From Planctomycetota bacterium (lineage in GTDB: Bacteria; Planctomycetota; Planctomycetia; Pirellulales; Thermoguttaceae), in the NCBI GenBank assembly GCA_021784975.1, contig JAJYGU010000202.1:1-15073 (forward strand): a DNA stretch of 15,073 nucleotides. The letters are read 5' to 3'. The notes beneath the pieces are model-generated. The model worked only from the letters and a program-made list of their open reading frames with translations. It was not told where the DNA came from and did not search any database. Position numbers and translations under genes: made by a program. Positions 10,677 to 15,073 of the stretch are shown here, in pieces (within the stretch, counting starts at the first letter, position 1; every line of letters starts with the position of its first letter).

Positions 10677-12623
10677 ATGAACTCACTTTGGCTGGTGGTC
10701 ACGGCGCTGGCGGCGTTTTTGGTCGCCTATCGGTTGTACGGGGCCTTTCTGGCGGCCAAAGTGGCCATGTTGAATGACCAGAATGTCACCCCGGCCCACC
10801 GCTTGCGCGACGATGTAGATTACCATCCGACCCGCCGGTTGGTGCTTTTTGGGGTGCATTTCGCCGCCATTGCCGGACCGGGGCCGCTGATCGGCCCGGT
10901 GTTGGCGGCCCAGTGGGGCTATTTCCCCGGCTTCTGCTGGATCGTCGTCGGCGCCTGCCTGGCCGGCGGCGTGCACGATTTCGTGGTGCTGCTGGCCTCG
11001 GTCCGGCACGATGGGCTCTCGCTGCCGAAGATCGCCCGAAACCTGCTCGGCCCGATCTCCGGCGTCACCACCACCTTGGCCACGTTGTTCATCGTGATCG
11101 CCACGCTCTCAGGCGTAGGCATGGTGGTGGTCAAGGCACTGGGCGAAAGCCCGTGGGGATTGTTTACGATTCTGGCCACCTTCCCGGCGGCGTTGCTGAC
11201 CGGGTTCTGGATGTACAAAATCCGGCCGGGGCGGGTGGCCGAGGCCTCGCTGATCGGCGTAACCATCGTGCTGCTGGGGGTGTTTCTGGGCAAGCCGTTC
11301 GCCGAGTCGGCCTTCGGATCGTATCTGCAGTGGGATGAGAAGACGCTCTCGGTGGTCCTGCCCAGTTACGCGGCCATCGCCTCGATCTTGCCCGTGTGGG
11401 TATTGCTGAGTCCGCGGGGCTATCTGACCTCGTACATGAAGATCGGGGTCATCGCCTTGATCGGGCTGGGTTTGTTCGTGGTCCAGCCGGCGCTGAAGAT
11501 GCCGGCCGCCACGCCGTTCATTCACGGCGGCGGCCCGATCGTCAGCGGCGGCGTTTGGCCCTTTGTGTGCATTGTGATTATGTGCGGCGCCCTGTCCGGC
11601 TTCCACGCCCTGATCTCCTCCGGCACTACGCCGAAGATGGTCGACCGCGAGTCCGACATCCGCCCGGTGGGCTACGGCGGGATGCTGATGGAGGGTTTTG
11701 TGTCGATCACGGCCCTGGTGGCGGCCTGCGCCTTGGAGCCGGGCGACTATTTCAAGATCAACACCGATCAGGCCCGATACGCCCAAATGACGCAGAACAT
11801 GCAGGCCACCCTGCCCGCCGAGCAATACCAGCGATGGTTCGCGCCCAAGGAGTTCGACTGGTTCGAGCAGGAAATCTGCACCACCGGCGAGCAGCTCAGC
11901 GGGCGGACGGCCGGGGCGGTGACGCTGGCAGTGGGCATGGCCAAGGTGTTCTCTTCCCTGCCCGGCATGAAGCAACTCATCGCCTATTGGTATCGCTTCA
12001 TCGTGATGTTCGAGGCCCTGTTCATCCTCACGCTCCTGGAGACCGGCACGCGGGTGGCCCGCTTTGTCTTCGAGGAAACGGTCGCCCAGCTCCTGCCCAG
12101 CCGGCTGGCGGAAAAGCAGCCGGGCTGGTTGAAATGGCTGTTGAACATCAGCATGAGCATCTTGGTCTGTTTCTTGTGGGGATACCTGCTCTACACGGGC
12201 AATATCGACCGGCTATGGCGGATGTTCGGCATCGCCAATCAGTTGCTGGCGGTGGTGGCGTTGGCGGTGGGCACCACGTATCTGCTGGTCCACGCCCCGA
12301 AGCGAATCTACGCGCTGGCGACCGCGATCCCTTTGGCGTTCGCCGTGGCCACCGTGTTCGCTGCCGGCGTGCTGAGCATCCAGCAATGGCTGCAAGAGCT
12401 AACGGCGCTGAGCGCCCAATTGGGCGATTCATCGCTGGCCGCCGAGGCTGCCCGCGACCTGGCGGCCAAGATCTTCTCGGTGAAGCTGACCTGTGTCCTG
12501 GCGGGGGCGATGCTGTTGCTGAGCGGGCTGATCATGCTCGACGCCGCCCGGCGATGGTACGTGCTGTTGGCCCACGGCGCGCGGCTCCCCGCCGCCGAAT
12601 TGCAGCCGCAAGGACCCGGGTGA
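10677..12623 (+). CDS. cstA: CstA-family carbon starvation / peptide or pyruvate transporter (648 aa)
   Basis: This is a multi-pass inner membrane transporter of the CstA family, which takes up peptides or pyruvate during carbon shortage. Hydrophobicity gives about 16 membrane segments. Family-typical parts include an N-terminal helix followed by the conserved YHPTRRLVLFGVHFAAIAGP, GPLIGPVLAAQWG, and HALISSGTTPKMVDRE near the middle. A hydrophilic insertion of about 70 residues (roughly 355-410) precedes a helix, then the C-terminal bundle follows with FWGYLL-like and FGIANQLLAVVALAVGTTY segments. The ATG at 10677 starts at the conserved N-terminus; the Shine-Dalgarno is weak (a GTGG run about 10 bases upstream). 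No btsS-btsR two-component genes, which control the E. coli paralog BtsT, are adjacent. A stem-loop lies 29 bases after the stop. Confidence 0.94.
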   Translation: MNSLWLVVTALAAFLVAYRLYGAFLAAKVAMLNDQNVTPAHRLRDDVDYHPTRRLVLFGVHFAAIAGPGPLIGPVLAAQWGYFPGFCWIVVGACLAGGVHDFVVLLASVRHDGLSLPKIARNLLGPISGVTTTLATLFIVIATLSGVGMVVVKALGESPWGLFTILATFPAALLTGFWMYKIRPGRVAEASLIGVTIVLLGVFLGKPFAESAFGSYLQWDEKTLSVVLPSYAAIASILPVWVLLSPRGYLTSYMKIGVIALIGLGLFVVQPALKMPAATPFIHGGGPIVSGGVWPFVCIVIMCGALSGFHALISSGTTPKMVDRESDIRPVGYGGMLMEGFVSITALVAACALEPGDYFKINTDQARYAQMTQNMQATLPAEQYQRWFAPKEFDWFEQEICTTGEQLSGRTAGAVTLAVGMAKVFSSLPGMKQLIAYWYRFIVMFEALFILTLLETGTRVARFVFEETVAQLLPSRLAEKQPGWLKWLLNISMSILVCFLWGYLLYTGNIDRLWRMFGIANQLLAVVALAVGTTYLLVHAPKRIYALATAIPLAFAVATVFAAGVLSIQQWLQELTALSAQLGDSSLAAEAARDLAAKIFSVKLTCVLAGAMLLLSGLIMLDAARRWYVLLAHGARLPAAELQPQGPG

Positions 12624-12651
12624 GCGTCTGCGAGGCGAAGGCGGGATCTGG

Positions 12652-12682
12652 GTGGGAATGTGCCACTTGCCCACAGTCCCAC
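12652..12682 (+). terminator. Stem-loop after cstA, possible terminator or REP unit
   Basis: GTGGGAATGTG (12652-12662) and CACAGTCCCAC (12672-12682) pair over 11 bases with one mismatch and a 9-base loop. It begins 29 bases after the cstA stop. There is no T-run, so it may protect the mRNA 3' end rather than terminate transcription. The ACAGTCCC core recalls the GGGACAGTCCC repeat family, so it may be a diverged relative. Confidence 0.45.
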
Positions 12683-12721
12683 AGCGCGGCACAATTACAG
12701 AAACAGGAGGGTGACGCTTTA

Positions 12722-12883
12722 GGGTCAGGCCGGGATTAGGGATTAGTATTGCGTCCGCGGAGCGCAGCGGGTGGAATCGGGGCCTGGGCACGGCTGCGAC
12801 GCATCGAATTCCCGGTGGGCTTGCGACGAAGGCTTCAAAGGCTTGAGCGACAGGCTGCTAATCCCTGATCCCGACCTGACCCC
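12722..12883. repeat. Palindromic element, family B copy 2 (162 bp)
   Basis: The left arm, 12722-12746, begins GGGTCAGGCCGGGATTAGGG. The right arm, 12858-12883, is its reverse complement with two mismatches. It shares the arm sequence, TAGTATTGCG, a GCGCAGCGG..GAATCGG block and the GGCTTCAAAGGCTTGAGCG block with copy 1 at 3818-3947, and is about 32 bases longer in the middle. As in copy 1, the right arm directly abuts the 3' end of a truncated minus-strand gene. Confidence 0.87.
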
Positions 12884-13037
12884 AACTGGACCTGGCGGGT
12901 CAAGAATTGCGACAGGCCGTCGACGTATTCCTTCGGCAGGTAGTCCTCGTGGTCGTGGCCGTGCAGGACGAGAAACTGCTTCGGCTCGTTGGCGGCCTGG
13001 AAGAGGCGGCGGCCGAACTGGATGGGTATTAGTGGAA
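12884..13037 (-). pseudogene. C-terminal remnant of an alpha/beta hydrolase gene
   Basis: In the minus-strand frame this reads PIQFGRRLFQAANEPKQF, LVLHGHDHED, YLPKEYVDGLSQFLTRQV. That is the C-terminal end of an alpha/beta hydrolase of the type found in prolyl-oligopeptidase/serine-aminopeptidase-like families, with the catalytic-histidine loop (GHDHED). About 48 codons remain, without the nucleophile region or a start codon. Its left (3') end runs into the element at 12883, which has replaced the stop codon. Its right end abuts the stop codon of the DUF1571 gene at 13029-13031, where the rest of the hydrolase gene should be. I read this as a decayed gene fragment at a deletion junction. Confidence 0.7.
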
Positions 13038-13931
13038 CCGATAGTTCGGGTTGCGGACGTCGAAGTCGGCGTCGGTGAAGCCGTTGTTCAGCTTCAGGTT
13101 CAGGTAGGTATACTCTTCGATCAGCTCGGGCGGGCCGCCGGGCTCCTTGGGCCAGTCGTAGGACTCGTAGCGGATCGGCAGGTTCAACTCGTCGTCGACG
13201 AAGATCCGCGCCAAGTGGAACAAGAAGTTCCGCCGCGGCACCGGATGCACGACTTCGATGCAGGTGCAAACCCGGTTGTTGATCTTGGCCCCCCGATAGA
13301 ACTTCACATTGCACTCGCCGTACTTGACGTCCTGCTCGCCCACCTCGACCAGCCGGCGGATCAGATTCAGGATGCCGATTTCAGTCAGCGGGTAACGATT
13401 GCCGCGCATGGCGATGACGCCATCCGGCTTCAACTGCACCGTCCCCACCAATTTATCCTTCAGCCCCACCGTGTGGGCCAACAAGTTGCCGTTGTTCTGC
13501 CCCTGGAGGTAAATGACTTCCTGGCCTCGGAGGTCCGGCGGGCTAAGAAAGTAGATATAGACACTGAAGGGTTTCTGGCGGATCTTGACGAACATGTACT
13601 GGTTGTCGCCCAGCTTGCCGCCGATGCGCTCGCGTTTCACCAAGGTCGCCGAGTAGTCCTGCAACTTTTCCACGTTGCCGATCCCGGAATAGGCCCACCG
13701 CAGCACCGGCATCAAGGGATGTTCGCCGGATTGCGCCTCCGACAACTGCGGTGCCGCCGGCTGCGGCGCCGCCGACCGTTCGGCCAGTTGGTAGATAGGA
13801 CGGCCCGCTGCGCCGTAGATTTGTCCGGGAATGGCTTGGGCGGAGACCTGGGCGGGTAACGAGAGGACCAGCAAGGCGCCAGCAAGAACAGCAGCGGAAG
13901 AATACCTCGCTGCGGTCAGATACCAAGCCAT
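13029..13931 (-). CDS. Secreted DUF1571-family protein (300 aa)
   Basis: This belongs to the DUF1571 family, exported proteins abundant in planctomycetes with a fold thought to resemble LolA/LolB-type lipoprotein carriers; the function is unknown. A signal peptide spans about 1-35 (MAWYLTAARYSSAAVLAG, then a Leu-rich core, likely cleaved at AQVSA). An Ala/Pro/Gln-rich linker follows (about 50-72). The DUF1571 domain begins near LQDYSATLVKRERIGGKLGD, with QKPFSVYIYFLSP and GQEVIYLQGQNNGNLLAH, and ends at GFTDADFDVRNPNYRFH. The start is ATG 13931, seven bases after a strong Shine-Dalgarno (AAGGAGGG). An upstream in-frame ATG at 14003 would put 24 unlike residues before the signal peptide. It is divergent from the metallo-hydrolase gene, and a hydrolase fragment follows its stop. 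Confidence 0.92.
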   Translation of the reverse strand: MAWYLTAARYSSAAVLAGALLVLSLPAQVSAQAIPGQIYGAAGRPIYQLAERSAAPQPAAPQLSEAQSGEHPLMPVLRWAYSGIGNVEKLQDYSATLVKRERIGGKLGDNQYMFVKIRQKPFSVYIYFLSPPDLRGQEVIYLQGQNNGNLLAHTVGLKDKLVGTVQLKPDGVIAMRGNRYPLTEIGILNLIRRLVEVGEQDVKYGECNVKFYRGAKINNRVCTCIEVVHPVPRRNFLFHLARIFVDDELNLPIRYESYDWPKEPGGPPELIEEYTYLNLKLNNGFTDADFDVRNPNYRFH

Positions 13932-14190
13932 GAAACACCCTCCTTGTGGGGACTGCGTCCGAAAAACCGTTTGCGAGTCGCGACGACGGCAACCGGGCAG
14001 CACCTGGATAGTCCGTCCATGAATTTACAGTAACGCACTCTCCGACGTTATCGCAATTTCTAATCGCGCCAATTACAATATCTGCTTCTGCCGGAGAACC
14101 TTGCGCAGGCTTTCCCGCATGCGACCTCGCCGACTTCGCTATCGACCGTCATATCTTACCCAGTTTTCGCAGCACTGAGGAGTCCAGTTT
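13932..14190. other. Divergent promoter region between DUF1571 and metallo-hydrolase genes
   Basis: This AT-richer gap has no gene. TACAAT at 14074-14079 could be a plus-strand -10 for the metallo-hydrolase gene, but no good -35 is found at the right distance. I see no clear minus-strand promoter, although the DUF1571 gene must start its transcript here. No palindromic element of the families seen elsewhere is present. Confidence 0.5.
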
Positions 14191-14850
14191 GTGAAGCAGG
14201 ACCTGCAGTTGGCCACGGTGGTTTCCCTGCCGTTCGAGCAAAACACCTATGTCGCCGCCCTCGCCGGGCGCGACGATTGCCTGGTGATCGACCCGGGCCT
14301 TGAGCCGGAGAAAATCTTCCGCACCCTGGCCAATCGGAGACTGAAACCCGCCGCAATTCTAATCACCCATGCCCACAGCGACCATATCGGTGGCAACGCG
14401 GCCTTGAAAGAGCGATGGCCGGGCTGCCCTCTCGTCGTCGGGGCAGGCGATGCCGCCAAGTTGACCGACCCGTGGCTGAATCTTTCGGCAGCCTTCGGGC
14501 AGTCGATCGTCAGCCCGGCAGCCGATGTGACCCTCGACGACGGCGATCACTATGAGGCAGCCGGCTTCGCACTCGAAGTGCGAGCGATTCCGGGGCATTC
14601 GGCGGGCCACGTCGCCTATGTGTGGCCGGGACAGACGCCGCCGGTCGTTTTTGTGGGGGACATTATCTTCGCCGGCAGCATTGGGCGTACCGATTTTCCC
14701 GACGGAAATCTGGAACAGCTCGTCTCAGGCATCCGCGCGAAGCTGTTCACCCTGCCCGACGACACCATTCTGCTGCCCGGTCACGGCCCGGCCACCACGG
14801 TGGGCGAGGAGAAGCGAGATAATCCGTTCGTTGGATTGGGTGTACGCTAG
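14191..14850 (+). CDS. MBL-fold metallo-hydrolase, glyoxalase II-like (219 aa)
   Basis: This is a small cytoplasmic zinc hydrolase of the metallo-beta-lactamase fold. Metal-binding residues are complete: HAHSDH (His60, His62, Asp64, His65), PGHSAGH (His136), VGDIIFAGSIGRTDFP (Asp157 in the bridging position), and LLPGHGP (His198). The C-terminal ATTVGEEKRDNPF is typical of the YcbL-type glyoxalase II-like subgroup, which hydrolyses thioesters such as S-lactoylglutathione or an unknown substrate. The length matches that short subgroup, which lacks the long C-terminal domain of true glyoxalase II. The start is GTG 14191 with GAGGAG eight bases upstream. The next gene starts 21 bases after its stop, suggesting one transcript. 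Confidence 0.92.
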   Translation: MKQDLQLATVVSLPFEQNTYVAALAGRDDCLVIDPGLEPEKIFRTLANRRLKPAAILITHAHSDHIGGNAALKERWPGCPLVVGAGDAAKLTDPWLNLSAAFGQSIVSPAADVTLDDGDHYEAAGFALEVRAIPGHSAGHVAYVWPGQTPPVVFVGDIIFAGSIGRTDFPDGNLEQLVSGIRAKLFTLPDDTILLPGHGPATTVGEEKRDNPFVGLGVR

Positions 14851-14871
14851 CTTACCTAATGGAGCAAGGCC

Positions 14872-15073
14872 ATGAAATCCAGTTTGCGATCCCTTGTGTT
14901 GACCACTCTTACACTTACCCTGACAGTCCTGCTCAGCGCCAGCTCGCTCAGGGCCACGGACGCCGCCACGCCCGGCAAGCTCCGGGTCTTGGTGACCTAC
15001 GGCGGACACGCTTTCGAGAAGCAGCCGTTTTGGGCCATGTGGGATCGACTGCCGGGCATCGTTTATCGCAAGG
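14872..15073 (+). CDS. ThuA-like secreted protein, 5' part (cut by window edge)
   Basis: The ATG at 14872 follows GGAG by seven bases. The first 67 codons give a signal peptide (MKSSLRSLVLTTLTLT, then a hydrophobic run, cleaved near LRATDA), followed by KLRVLVTYGGHAFEKQPFWA and MWDRLPGIVYRK. The VLVTYGGHAFE strand and its spacing fit the start of a ThuA-like (trehalose-utilisation, glutamine amidotransferase-like fold) domain, common among exported planctomycete proteins. The 3' end is outside the window, so the call rests on a short stretch. Confidence 0.7.
   Translation, partial: MKSSLRSLVLTTLTLTLTVLLSASSLRATDAATPGKLRVLVTYGGHAFEKQPFWAMWDRLPGIVYRK

Noticed and set aside
11396..12739. A 447-codon frame in another phase of cstA, and a 288-codon antisense frame
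   Set aside because: CstA motifs and membrane segments fix the true frame; the alternatives are rich in Arg, Gly and His and lack known domains.
2959..12883. CRISPR array from the repeated palindromes
   Set aside because: The repeats are dispersed, not regularly spaced, and no cas genes are present.
12771..13859. A 362-codon plus-strand frame opposite the DUF1571 gene
   Set aside because: It starts in the repeat and runs antisense to a gene with a strong Shine-Dalgarno and signal peptide.

Overview
The window looks like chromosomal DNA from a high-GC planctomycete, probably of the Pirellulales type. The evidence is the gene content: a secreted DUF1571 protein, a Tat-exported Gfo/Idh/MocA oxidoreductase, a ThuA-like secreted protein, a large exported glycosidase-like protein, and a TrxB with an insertion I associate with planctomycetes. 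Short palindromic intergenic repeats of several families also fit. This assignment is inference from protein families; there is no rRNA or other phylogenetic marker here. I see no tRNA, rRNA, CRISPR array, integrase or transposase.

Layout, left to right. 180-2846 (+) encodes a large secreted glycosidase-like protein. 3155-3721 (+) encodes an ORF6N-domain protein. 3722-4551 is a degenerate stretch: a 5' gene stub, a palindromic element, a small minus-strand gene whose 3' end the element has replaced, and more repeats. 4552-7198 (-) is a two-gene operon, a DegT/StrS-type aminotransferase followed by a Tat-exported oxidoreductase. 7538-8361 (+) is a toxin-antitoxin pair of the DUF1778/GNAT (TacA-TacT-like) type, with a promoter embedded in an operator-like inverted repeat. 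8412-9275 (-) is a cupin-type AraC regulator. 9368-10423 (-) is trxB and 10677-12623 (+) is cstA; they are divergent across a region with promoter candidates for both. 12884-13037 (-) is the tail of an alpha/beta hydrolase gene, trapped between a palindromic element and the DUF1571 gene (13029-13931, -). 14191-14850 (+) is a glyoxalase II-like metallo-hydrolase, followed 21 bases later by the 5' end of a ThuA-like gene cut off by the window edge.

The genes do not form one pathway. The clear functional units are the aminotransferase/oxidoreductase operon, the toxin-antitoxin pair, and the metallo-hydrolase/ThuA-like pair. What ties the window together is the repeat content: at least six kinds of short inverted-repeat element, several sitting exactly on stop codons or at the broken ends of genes. 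One family occurs twice (3818-3947 and 12722-12883), and both copies abut a truncated minus-strand gene. I found no wholly new system. The repeat/gene-end relationship, a 13-bp perfect hairpin inside the ORF6N gene, and the operator-promoter overlaps are the best leads.
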